A stretch of DNA of 5,953 bases from CAZFYZ01 sp964523735 (GTDB lineage: Bacteria; Armatimonadota; UBA5829), in the NCBI GenBank assembly GCA_964523735.1, contig CAZFYZ010000179.1:1-5953 (forward strand). The letters are read 5' to 3'. Positions 1 to 5,953 of the stretch are shown here, piece after piece. A model generated the notes under the pieces. It made no database searches and was not told the DNA's origin. It worked only from the letters and a program-made list of their open reading frames with translations. A program made the position numbers and the translations under genes. Positions within the stretch are counted from its first letter, which is position 1. Each line of letters opens with the position of its first letter.

Positions 1-2
1 CG

Positions 3-1214
3 GATGGGTGGGCGGCGCGGTTCTACGTGCGGGGCATGCGACCCGAGGAGGCCGGCGGGCTCTCGGTGTTCATTACCGGCTCGGCGGCCACCAGCGAGGA
101 GTTGCTGGGCACGGCCTTGAAGGGGATGAACGACAGGTATCGGCTCGGGCTGACGCGGCGGGAGCGCGAAGGCCAGATTTACTACATGCTTCCGAACTCC
201 CACCGGATTTGGCTGGCCGGCTGCAAGGACACGTCAGAGGTGGGGAAGTTTCGCGGGTACAAGTTCCGGCGCGCGGTGGTCGATGAGTCACAGAACATCA
301 CCCGGATTCTGGGCAGGCTGGTCACCGAATCCCTTGAGCCGGCACTCATGGACTTCGATGGTGAGCTCGGGCTGTCCGGAACGCCGAACGTTCAGTGTGT
401 AGGGGACTGGTACGACTTCTGTCATAACGAGCAGTTCGAGCGCCATCACTGGACGGTATTCGATAACCCGTACATCAAGAACGCGAAGAGGTTCGTCGAA
501 CGCATCAAGGCCCGATACAAGTGGACGGACACCACGCCGCGGTACATGCGGGAATACCTCGGCCTTTGGTGCAATGATACCGAGTCGCTTTGCTACCCGT
601 TCAGCCGAGAGTTGAACTGGGTTCCTGAGCTGCCCGCCGGGAAGTGGCGATATTCCATCGGGGTGGACTTCGGGGCGCGCGAGCCCTGCGCCTGGGTCGT
701 GTGCGCGTACCGGCACGACCACCCGAAGCTTTACCTGGTTCATTGCGAACAAGCGACCGAACTGTCCCCTTCGAAGTCAGCGCTGAAGACCATGGAGCTC
801 ATGGCGCGATTCGACACGAATGACGTGGTTGTCGACTCTGGAGGGGCCGGGGCGGCGTTTCTGAAGGAATGGGGTGACCGCTACCGGCTCTTCCCAGAGG
901 TTGCGAAGAAGACCGATGTATCCGGGCAGATTGCCATCATGGCCGGTGAGCTTCAGTCCGGTGACATCGTTCTCGTGGGCGAGTGCATGAAGCCGCTCGA
1001 GGACGAGTGGGCGATTCTACCGTGGGCAGACGACATGAGCGGACACTTCCCACGCTTTGAGGATCACCTGTCCGACGCGGCCAGGTACGTGGTTCGCCAC
1101 ATACGCCCAGGCGTCGCGCTTCCCGACGATGAGCCGGAGCGCGAGCACGACCCGGAGCGCGAAGAGATTCTCAAACGCCAGGCGAACGTTGCCCGGCTGC
1201 TCGGACGGGGGTAA
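3..1214 (+). CDS. terL: Phage terminase large subunit (5'-truncated by window edge)
   Basis: DNA-packaging motor: it hydrolyses ATP to translocate the genome through the portal and cuts the concatemer with its nuclease domain. The frame is open from base 3 with no stop before it, so the true start lies outside. A GTG at 27 is only an internal codon. Seen: a Walker B-type VVDE at 276-287, followed about 30 residues later by SGTPN (375-389), the usual coupling motif of terminase ATPases. After a linker comes an RNase H-like nuclease with three acidic residues in the expected settings: Asp in IGVDFG (666), Asp in VVVDSGG (834) and Asp in HLSDAARY (1074). The Walker A loop and adenine-binding segment should lie upstream of the window. 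The C-terminal tail is charged and contains a short PERE repeat. The portal gene follows after 8 bases, as expected in a head module. The family call is secure; the packaging type (headful or cos) cannot be told from this. Confidence 0.95.
   Translation, partial: DGWAARFYVRGMRPEEAGGLSVFITGSAATSEELLGTALKGMNDRYRLGLTRREREGQIYYMLPNSHRIWLAGCKDTSEVGKFRGYKFRRAVVDESQNITRILGRLVTESLEPALMDFDGELGLSGTPNVQCVGDWYDFCHNEQFERHHWTVFDNPYIKNAKRFVERIKARYKWTDTTPRYMREYLGLWCNDTESLCYPFSRELNWVPELPAGKWRYSIGVDFGAREPCAWVVCAYRHDHPKLYLVHCEQATELSPSKSALKTMELMARFDTNDVVVDSGGAGAAFLKEWGDRYRLFPEVAKKTDVSGQIAIMAGELQSGDIVLVGECMKPLEDEWAILPWADDMSGHFPRFEDHLSDAARYVVRHIRPGVALPDDEPEREHDPEREEILKRQANVARLLGRG
1134..1162 (+). repeat. Short in-frame direct repeat in the terminase tail
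   Basis: The 11-mer ccggagcgcga occurs at 1134-1144 and again at 1152-1162, a period of 18 bases (six codons). It gives EPEREH followed by DPEREE in the charged C-terminal tail of the terminase. It looks like a local duplication of a charged segment, or simply convergent Glu/Arg-rich coding. It lies after the last nuclease motif, so it should not affect catalysis. Confidence 0.5.
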
Positions 1215-1222
1215 GGTAGACC

Positions 1223-3103
1223 ATGGAACCAGAACGCCAAGAACTGACGGCCGACCAGATTTGGCAGAAGTCCGACGACCTGTGGAACAAGTCGGCCAAC
1301 CGTCGGGCGCGGTACTCTGCGCTCGGGGTGCGCTACTTCCAGGACACCTTCCTCGAGGAGGGTCTGGTGGCGACCCTTCAGTCCTACGGCATTCACCTGG
1401 ACTCCATTCCGGCCTTCGCCATCGGCCGCGCGCACGTTGATGCTGCCGTCGCGAAGATTTCCGGGACGAACAAGCCGCGTGTCCAGTTCATGGCCACGTC
1501 AAGCAATTGGCGCCAACGTCGCGCCATCACCAAGTTGGAACAGTTCAGCATCGGCGTCTTCTCGTCGAGGTGCGAGCAGTTCCAGGACCTGTGGGCGCTC
1601 CGGCGCGTAACGGCGCGTGACGCTCTCATGTTCGGCGATGGGTTCGAGCGGGTGTACTTCGACAATGAGCTTGGCCGCGCAACCTTCGGCCGCGTGTTCC
1701 CGTGGGAGGTCCTGGTTGACCCGGAGGATGCCTACACCGGGAACCCGACCTGTCTGTTCCACCGGTACAGCATGGCCGTTTGCGACGCGGTGGCCATGGT
1801 GCGCGGGCGTGAGAAGGACCTGGTTCGCGGCTCGGCCCGTCCAACCATGAACGACCGACCCTGGATTCCAGGCCTCGAACTGTGGGGAATCGAGCAGTTC
1901 GAGCACCAGATTCTTGTCACGGAATACTGGGAGAGGAAGTCTGGAAGTGAGCCAGGGCGTCACCTGCTCATTGCGCACGGAAGCGGCATTGTTCTCCTCG
2001 AGGAGGAATGGAACCACAACTGGTTCCCGTTCAACAAGTTCTCCTGGGTTCAGCCCGCGGTCGGGTACTTCGGTGGTTCGCTCATGGAGCAGTCGAAGCG
2101 ACTCGAGTCCTGGGTGAACGAGGTCATCCAGCGCATCGTCGAGAACACGCGAGCATGCGCCAACAACATCCTCCTGTACGAGAAGGGGACAATCTCAGAT
2201 CCGGAGAAGGCGTTCGCTAGTCCTGGCTCTCCGGTGGCGTTCGGGTACGAGCGCGGGAAGACACCGCCTCAACTTCAAACCCCAGCACCGTTCAACCCGC
2301 AACTCTTCCAAATCATCGACACGTTCTTCTCTCGAAGCTTCGAGTTGACGGGCGTGAACCAGATGTCTGCGACCGCACAGAAGCAGCCGGGTATCGAGGC
2401 CAACAGCGCCATCCAGACCATGGTCGACCTGCAATCCGAGCGGTTCTCTGTGCAATGGAACGACTACCAGGAGGGCTACCCGCTGTTAGCCAAGGTGGCC
2501 GTGGTTCTCACGAAGGAGAACATCGGGAGCCGCAAGGTGCGCGTCAGCGTCCCGGGCGACAAGTTCCTGAACAGCGTGGAGTGGCCTTCAATCGATCTCG
2601 ACGAGGACATGTTCAGCGTTCAGCTACAGCCAGCGCCAACGTCACGGTGGACGCTTGCCGGGCGCATCCAGCAGGCGGAGAACCTTGGCCAGTCCGGCGT
2701 GCTTTCGCCTGAGAGCGTTGTGCGTGTTCAGCGCTGGGGTGACACGGTTTCGGAGCTTGACCTGTCAAGCAAACAGGATGAGTACATCCTTCGCATGATT
2801 GAGCGCTGGCTTGACTCCGACGAGGAGCAGCGCGATACGAACCTGCTTCGACCGAACGACGAGGAGTCTCCGTTGTTGGTGCCGGCAATCGAGCGAGCAG
2901 TCGACGTGCCTCGCGCCGTATCCCTGGTCGCGCCCGCGTACCTGGAGGCCTTGTTCGACGAGGTTCCAGACGGGATACTTGCACTCTTCCTTCGCTGGCT
3001 CGCCAATGCCGATGAGGAGCTAGCCAAGCAAGCGCCACCGGCACCGCCCGCACCACCTGGCGCGGAACAACCTCAGCAACCACCATCAGTTCCGATGCAG
3101 TAA
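1223..3103 (+). CDS. Phage portal protein
   Basis: Forms the dodecameric ring at one capsid vertex through which DNA enters and leaves. It nucleates head assembly and docks the terminase. At 626 residues it is within the portal range (lambda about 530, P22 725). Seen: DALMFGDGF near residues 133-141, then PWEVLVDP (160-167) with a HRYSM strand, the common portal wing pattern. GYFGGSLMEQ followed by a helix with WVNEVIQRI (281-305) matches the conserved G-x-S-x-x-E/W-x-N segment. FELTGVNQMSA with GIEANSAIQ and a long helix (373-430) matches the stem/clip-proximal region. The last 25 or so residues are Pro/Ala/Gln-rich and probably disordered. The ATG at 1223 is preceded six bases upstream by TAAGG, which overlaps the terminase stop, so translation may be coupled. 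Which portal subfamily it belongs to is not clear by eye. Confidence 0.93.
   Translation: MEPERQELTADQIWQKSDDLWNKSANRRARYSALGVRYFQDTFLEEGLVATLQSYGIHLDSIPAFAIGRAHVDAAVAKISGTNKPRVQFMATSSNWRQRRAITKLEQFSIGVFSSRCEQFQDLWALRRVTARDALMFGDGFERVYFDNELGRATFGRVFPWEVLVDPEDAYTGNPTCLFHRYSMAVCDAVAMVRGREKDLVRGSARPTMNDRPWIPGLELWGIEQFEHQILVTEYWERKSGSEPGRHLLIAHGSGIVLLEEEWNHNWFPFNKFSWVQPAVGYFGGSLMEQSKRLESWVNEVIQRIVENTRACANNILLYEKGTISDPEKAFASPGSPVAFGYERGKTPPQLQTPAPFNPQLFQIIDTFFSRSFELTGVNQMSATAQKQPGIEANSAIQTMVDLQSERFSVQWNDYQEGYPLLAKVAVVLTKENIGSRKVRVSVPGDKFLNSVEWPSIDLDEDMFSVQLQPAPTSRWTLAGRIQQAENLGQSGVLSPESVVRVQRWGDTVSELDLSSKQDEYILRMIERWLDSDEEQRDTNLLRPNDEESPLLVPAIERAVDVPRAVSLVAPAYLEALFDEVPDGILALFLRWLANADEELAKQAPPAPPAPPGAEQPQQPPSVPMQ
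3031..3045 (+). repeat. 15-bp direct repeat copy 1 (APPAP codons, portal tail)
   Basis: The sequence agcgccaccggcacc is identical to 4132-4146 in the scaffold gene. It is read in the same codon phase in both and encodes Ala-Pro-Pro-Ala-Pro in a Pro-rich, presumably flexible C-terminal segment. It could be chance reuse of Pro/Ala codons or a trace of linker duplication. Confidence 0.5.
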
Positions 3104-3112
3104 AGGATCAAA

Positions 3113-4231
3113 ATGGCCGAAGAGCAGACACCCGCAGTCGACGCAACCGAAGTGGACCCCATCGAGGCAGTTATCTCCGAGGCGCGCGAGAAGGCCTCCT
3201 CTGCGCGCCGGGCAGAGGAAGAGCCCGATGCGCCGCCCCAACCAACGAACCCCGCAGAAGGAGCGTCCAAGCCCGGGGAAAGCTCCTTCACGACCAGGGC
3301 GCGGCAGCTTGCCGAGGAGGGGGACGCCAAGGGGCTACTGAACCACCTGCAAGCGCTCGCGAACGAGGGGCAGGTTCGGGACTTGCTTCGCGAAATCGGC
3401 CTCGACAAGAAGGAGCTCGATGCGGTATCGAAACGCTTCGTGGGGCTTCGGGCCAAGCAGAAGCGCGCCGACGCCGCGCGCCAGGAGCTTCTGGCGACCG
3501 AGGAGCAGTTGAACAAGCATGCTCAGGCGCTCCAGGCACAGTACGAACCGCTGGCCATGGCCGCCAGAGCCGCCGAAGAGGGGGACTACGAGGAAGCTTT
3601 GCGTCTCCTCACCGGCGGGAAGATGACCCCGCTCGAGTTCGCCACCAAGATGGCCGAGCAGAGCGGTCAGGTGGACCCGGTTGCCCGCCGAGCCATCCGC
3701 CAGGAGCGCGAAGCGCGCGAGAAGGAGCGCCAGGAGCGCCTTCGGGTCGAGCAGGAGCTTACTCAGCAGCGCCAAGCACTGGCACGTCAGCATGAAGAGA
3801 TTGGAATGCGGGCCGACGACGCCAAGATTGCTGGCCTTCTGGCCGGAAGCGACGACGAGGACCTTGCATTTGTTGCCGATGACCCGCTTTTCGTGGCAAG
3901 GGTACGGAACAGCGTGCGGCAGGCCATTTCAAACGGCTGGAACCCGCAGGAGCACGACCCGGAGAGTGTCAAACGAGACATTCTTGCGCTCAGCAAGGAA
4001 ATGCTCTTGACTTTGAGGAGGGCCACGTCCAAGCTTCACAGAACGGCCGCCCAAACGGCTGTCAGCCCACCGGCAGGGCGTGGTTCCGCCGTCGAGCCCT
4101 CGCAGGGGGGAAAGCCTGCGGTAGTGAGACGAGCGCCACCGGCACCTGCCGTCGACTTCGCTAGCATGACCGCGGACGAAATGATTCGTCACTCCATCCG
4201 GGAAGCTGAAGCGAAGCGCAAGTCGGGTTAG
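3113..4231 (+). CDS. Putative scaffold / capsid assembly protein
   Basis: Probably the internal scaffold that guides coat assembly and leaves the procapsid before or during packaging. No catalytic signature is seen, so the call rests on position between portal and coat, length (372 residues; P22 and T7 scaffolds are about 300) and composition. Residues 1-57 are acidic and Pro-rich, likely disordered. Residues 95-145 and 190-235 are Glu/Arg/Lys/Gln-rich, with the heptad look of coiled coils (for example QEREAREKERQERL near 197-210). Residues 310-347 form a Pro/Gly/Ala linker. A short basic helix, about 353-372 and ending in AKRKSG, closes the protein. P22 scaffold likewise uses a basic C-terminal helix to bind coat, so this end is the inferred coat-binding site. 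The start is set by AAAGGA five bases upstream of the ATG, overlapping the portal stop. A capsid-tethered minor head protein is the main alternative. Confidence 0.77.
   Translation: MAEEQTPAVDATEVDPIEAVISEAREKASSARRAEEEPDAPPQPTNPAEGASKPGESSFTTRARQLAEEGDAKGLLNHLQALANEGQVRDLLREIGLDKKELDAVSKRFVGLRAKQKRADAARQELLATEEQLNKHAQALQAQYEPLAMAARAAEEGDYEEALRLLTGGKMTPLEFATKMAEQSGQVDPVARRAIRQEREAREKERQERLRVEQELTQQRQALARQHEEIGMRADDAKIAGLLAGSDDEDLAFVADDPLFVARVRNSVRQAISNGWNPQEHDPESVKRDILALSKEMLLTLRRATSKLHRTAAQTAVSPPAGRGSAVEPSQGGKPAVVRRAPPAPAVDFASMTADEMIRHSIREAEAKRKSG
4132..4146 (+). repeat. 15-bp direct repeat copy 2 (APPAP codons, scaffold linker)
   Basis: Exact second copy of agcgccaccggcacc, first seen at 3031-3045. 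It encodes APPAP in the linker just before the basic C-terminal helix of the scaffold, in the same codon phase as the portal copy. Confidence 0.5.
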
Positions 4232-4243
4232 GCCGGGGGCAAA

Positions 4244-4249
4244 GGGAGG
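4244..4249 (+). promoter_or_regulatory. Strong Shine-Dalgarno of the major capsid gene
   Basis: GGGAGG, within aaagggagg, lies five bases before the ATG at 4255. It is the strongest ribosome binding site in the window by eye and sits in the longest gap (23 bases). That suits the high copy number needed for coat protein. It also fixes the start, since no other in-frame ATG nearby has such a site. Confidence 0.75.
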
Positions 4250-4254
4250 CTGCC

Positions 4255-5559
4255 ATGCCTACCGAACCCAGTTTTGGTATTGCTTGGGATGCGCTGACCA
4301 ACCTGACGCGCACCCAGTACGCGAAGACCTCGGAAGTCAAGGAACTCATCCAAACCAACCAGCAGATGCTCAAGTGGATGGCCACTGACATGTCTGGCGG
4401 TGGTGATTCGTGGACGGAGCCTGTCAAGTACAAGGGGGCCCGTGGCATCGGCTCGACCCGCGCCATTGCTCAGCAGGTTGCCCGCGGTAACGCTGGGCGC
4501 ATCAAGGCTGAGAAGTGGGTAGGCGAGTGGGCGACGCTGAAGGCTTCGCTCTTCGTCGAGGAGAAGGCCCTCATTCTGGCGAACCGCGGCGGAGAGGCCA
4601 CGGAAGCCTTCCTCCGTGTCCAGCACGACGCGATCAAGCAGACTATCATCGAGTTCGGAAACCGAACCGAGGAGATGCTCTCCTGGTCACCTGGCTGCGC
4701 CCTCGCCTACGGTTCCATCAGCGCTGGCGTCTACACGCTTGCGAACCCGATTCTGTCGGCGAGCTTCAAGCTCGGAGACGTGTGCGAGTGGTCGGCGAAC
4801 GATGGCTCGAGCTCGGGGCACTCCGCCGCTACGGCCTACGGCTACGTGATTGCTGTCGGGGACAAGACTGTCACCTTCTCCGCTTCTGATGGTGGCGCTG
4901 CTGGTTCGCCTTCTGGGTGGAGCGGCTCCGGCTACGTGTTCCGGCGCGGACAGTTTGGTGGCGGTTCCGACCCGATCGATCCGATCATCTCTATCCCGAC
5001 CTACCTGCCGGCGTCCGACCCGGGCACCACGCTGCTCAACGTCGACCGCACCAAGGACGTGGTTGCGTTCTCTGGCGTCCGAATCGCTTCCGGCGACCTG
5101 ACGACCACGAACGTGAAGGAGATTCTCCAGGCACTCTGCACCAAGTACTACTACAAGGGATATTCGCAGAGTTCCAAGAAAGCCATCTTCGTCCACCCGG
5201 AGCAGTGGGAGAAGATTCGGAAGATTCTCGAGAATGAGCAGCACCGCGAGGTCACCGGCCAGGACGCGGAAACCGGCCTGACCAAGCTGGACTTGTTCAC
5301 ACCAATCGGGAAGATTCCGGTCATTCCGTGGCGCTACTGCAACTTCAACCAGGGCTATCTTCTGGACCATGCGGCCCAGCGGTTCCGCACCTGTGGGAAG
5401 TGGCCGCAAGAGTCCGGGACGATGATGGGTGAGCGTGCTCACACCTCTGACTCTGAGGACTACTACGAATGGCGCTGGACCGGCCTCGGTCAGCTCCAGA
5501 TGCCCGCCCCTGGCGCCAACGGCGTCGCCTACCTGCCCGGAACGCCGGACTACCTGTAA
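4255..5559 (+). CDS. Major capsid (coat) protein, HK97-fold type with insertion domain
   Basis: Builds the icosahedral head shell. At 434 residues it is close in length to P22 coat (430). Seen: a helical N-terminal arm (residues 10-42), then an extended segment with WTEPVKYKGARG that fits an E-loop (about 45-90), then a long spine-type helix (114-142). A Gly/Ser-rich beta insertion spans about 145-237. The chain resumes with helix NVKEILQALCTKYY and FVHPEQWEKIRKIL (287-325), typical of the P domain. GKIPVIPWRYCNFNQGYLLD (352-371) resembles the A-domain strand pair of many phage coats, and the end WRWTGLGQLQMPAPGANGV has the usual coat C-terminus look. There is no N-terminal scaffold fusion and no obvious maturation cleavage site. 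Position after a scaffold and a strong ribosome binding site support the call. The HK97 fold is inferred from pattern and synteny, not from an alignment. Confidence 0.92.
   Translation: MPTEPSFGIAWDALTNLTRTQYAKTSEVKELIQTNQQMLKWMATDMSGGGDSWTEPVKYKGARGIGSTRAIAQQVARGNAGRIKAEKWVGEWATLKASLFVEEKALILANRGGEATEAFLRVQHDAIKQTIIEFGNRTEEMLSWSPGCALAYGSISAGVYTLANPILSASFKLGDVCEWSANDGSSSGHSAATAYGYVIAVGDKTVTFSASDGGAAGSPSGWSGSGYVFRRGQFGGGSDPIDPIISIPTYLPASDPGTTLLNVDRTKDVVAFSGVRIASGDLTTTNVKEILQALCTKYYYKGYSQSSKKAIFVHPEQWEKIRKILENEQHREVTGQDAETGLTKLDLFTPIGKIPVIPWRYCNFNQGYLLDHAAQRFRTCGKWPQESGTMMGERAHTSDSEDYYEWRWTGLGQLQMPAPGANGVAYLPGTPDYL
4687..4965 (+). other. Predicted beta-rich insertion domain of the coat protein
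   Basis: Residues about 145-237 of the coat differ from the flanking helices. They alternate short hydrophobic strands (GVYTLAN, FKLGDVCEW, AYGYVIAVGDKTVTFSA, SGYVFRRGQ) with Gly/Ser/Ala-rich turns. The pattern of a strand, then F-x-x-GD, then V-x-x-V-x-x-x-x-VTF, then Y-x-F-R-x-G recalls an inserted beta domain I associate with coats of many environmental phages. It is functionally comparable to the P22 I-domain, though it seems to sit earlier in the chain. Boundaries are estimates. Confidence 0.6.
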
Positions 5560-5563
5560 GGAG
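5558..5563 (+). promoter_or_regulatory. Shine-Dalgarno overlapping the coat stop codon
   Basis: AAGGAG, formed from the last two bases of the TAA stop plus GGAG, lies eight bases before the ATG at 5572. It decides the start of the last, partial gene. Its overlap with the stop suggests ribosomes ending the coat gene can restart on the next one. Confidence 0.7.
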
Positions 5564-5571
5564 AACCCAGC

Positions 5572-5953
5572 ATGGCAACTACCGACATGTTCAGCCAGCA
5601 AGTGTGGAACAAGGGGCGCGTGATGACGCCCGCGGACAACATCGTCATGGGCTTCGGCCGCCAGAAGGTTGGCGCAACCGGAGCGGTGGCGGCGTCGAAC
5701 CTGGTGTGTCCTGGGAATCCTGGCCTCACCATCACCAGGGACGGCGCAGGCGTCTACACCTTCAGCTTGCCGAAGGGCGATGTCCTGTGGGTGAACGTCA
5801 TTGCGACCGACTCAACCTTGACGCAGGCGCCCAAGTGCACCGCGGTCGACCTGACCAACGGCACCATCTCCTTCACCTGCTTGGTGGAGACCGAGGCGGC
5901 GGACGCCCCGGTGTTCACCGCCACCGACCCGGCCGAGAACAGTTACCTGCTGT
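5572..5953 (+). CDS. Small beta-rich virion protein, possible head decoration protein (3'-truncated)
   Basis: An ATG at 5572 with a good Shine-Dalgarno opens a frame with no stop up to the window edge, giving at least 127 residues (starting MATTDMFSQQVWNKG). After a short N-terminal stretch the protein is rich in Thr, Val, Gly and Ala and looks all-beta. Residues 53-65 (ITRDGAGVYTFSL) have the R-x-G-x-G-x-Y-x-h-x-L pattern seen in many uncharacterised short phage virion proteins. TNGTISFTCLVET follows near 95-107. There is no signal peptide or membrane segment. Because it directly follows the coat gene and is probably translationally coupled to it, a decoration/cement protein on the capsid surface is the leading guess. 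A head-completion or fibre-like protein remains possible. That it is a real gene is well supported; the function is inference from position. Confidence 0.75.
   Translation, partial: MATTDMFSQQVWNKGRVMTPADNIVMGFGRQKVGATGAVAASNLVCPGNPGLTITRDGAGVYTFSLPKGDVLWVNVIATDSTLTQAPKCTAVDLTNGTISFTCLVETEAADAPVFTATDPAENSYLL

Noticed and set aside
27..29. GTG as the start of the terminase gene
   Set aside because: The frame stays open to base 3, and the protein lacks the Walker A region that must precede the visible Walker B, so the real start is upstream of the window.
1057..1440. Plus-strand open frame bridging the terminase end and portal start
   Set aside because: It overlaps two well-supported genes in another frame. 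The product is Arg/Pro/Gly-rich without a domain, and the true terminase and portal frames account for the region.
1994..2010. Perfect 12-bp palindrome ctcctcgaggag followed by ggaatg, possibly an operator or an internal start
   Set aside because: It encodes the LLEEE stretch of the portal. The AGGAGG ends only one base before the ATG, too close for normal initiation, and the resulting 70-codon frame has no recognisable product.
1499..2017. Minus-strand open frame (172 codons) opposite the portal
   Set aside because: It is contained within the portal gene, has no supporting motif, and shows composition typical of antisense shadow frames.
2613..3086. Minus-strand open frame (157 codons) opposite the portal 3' end
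   Set aside because: The product is Arg/Ala/Pro-rich, typical of a GC-rich shadow frame, and the sense strand is fully explained by the portal.
4232..4254. Possible terminator or promoter in the largest intergenic gap
   Set aside because: Only 23 bases, mostly taken up by the Shine-Dalgarno. There is no stable hairpin with a T-run, and no room for a -35/-10 pair outside coding sequence.
4687..5601. Long open frame on the minus strand (304 codons) antisense to the coat gene
   Set aside because: It lies almost wholly opposite a strongly supported coat gene in GC-rich DNA, where third-position bias clears stops from the antisense frame. Its translation is Arg/Gly/Val/Leu-rich with no recognisable domain, and no ribosome binding site was identified.

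Overview
The window is a tightly packed, single-strand piece of the head-morphogenesis module of a tailed double-stranded DNA virus (Caudoviricetes) or of an integrated prophage. All genes lie on the + strand in this order: terminase large subunit (5' end outside the window), portal protein, scaffold/capsid assembly protein, major capsid protein, and the start of a small beta-rich virion protein that runs off the 3' edge. The DNA is GC-rich (about 60% by eye) with moderate third-position bias. This fits a phage of a high-GC bacterium, but nothing here identifies the host or separates a free phage from a prophage.

Layout: 3-1214 terminase C-terminal two-thirds (Walker B end of the ATPase plus the RNase H-like nuclease); 1223-3103 portal; 3113-4231 scaffold; 4255-5559 major capsid protein; 5572-5953 partial gene with no stop before the edge. 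The gaps are only 8, 9, 23 and 12 bases, so no promoter or terminator is visible and the block is probably one transcription unit. At three of the four junctions the TAA stop is fused to the next gene's Shine-Dalgarno sequence. The scaffold-coat junction instead has a TAG stop and a separate, stronger ribosome binding site.

How the genes work together: the scaffold directs coat subunits to assemble around a portal ring into a procapsid. The terminase docks on the portal, pumps the genome in by ATP hydrolysis and cuts it with its nuclease domain. The small protein after the coat gene is a candidate head decoration protein. The order terminase-portal-scaffold-coat, with no protease between portal and coat, resembles the P22-type head module rather than the HK97/lambda type. 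The coat protein carries a Gly/Ser-rich beta insertion domain.

I did not find a previously undescribed defence system, RNA or mobile element. The region is a divergent but recognisable virion module. The points most worth a second look are the coat insertion domain, the uncharacterised post-coat gene, the absence of a maturation protease, and the stop/Shine-Dalgarno architecture.
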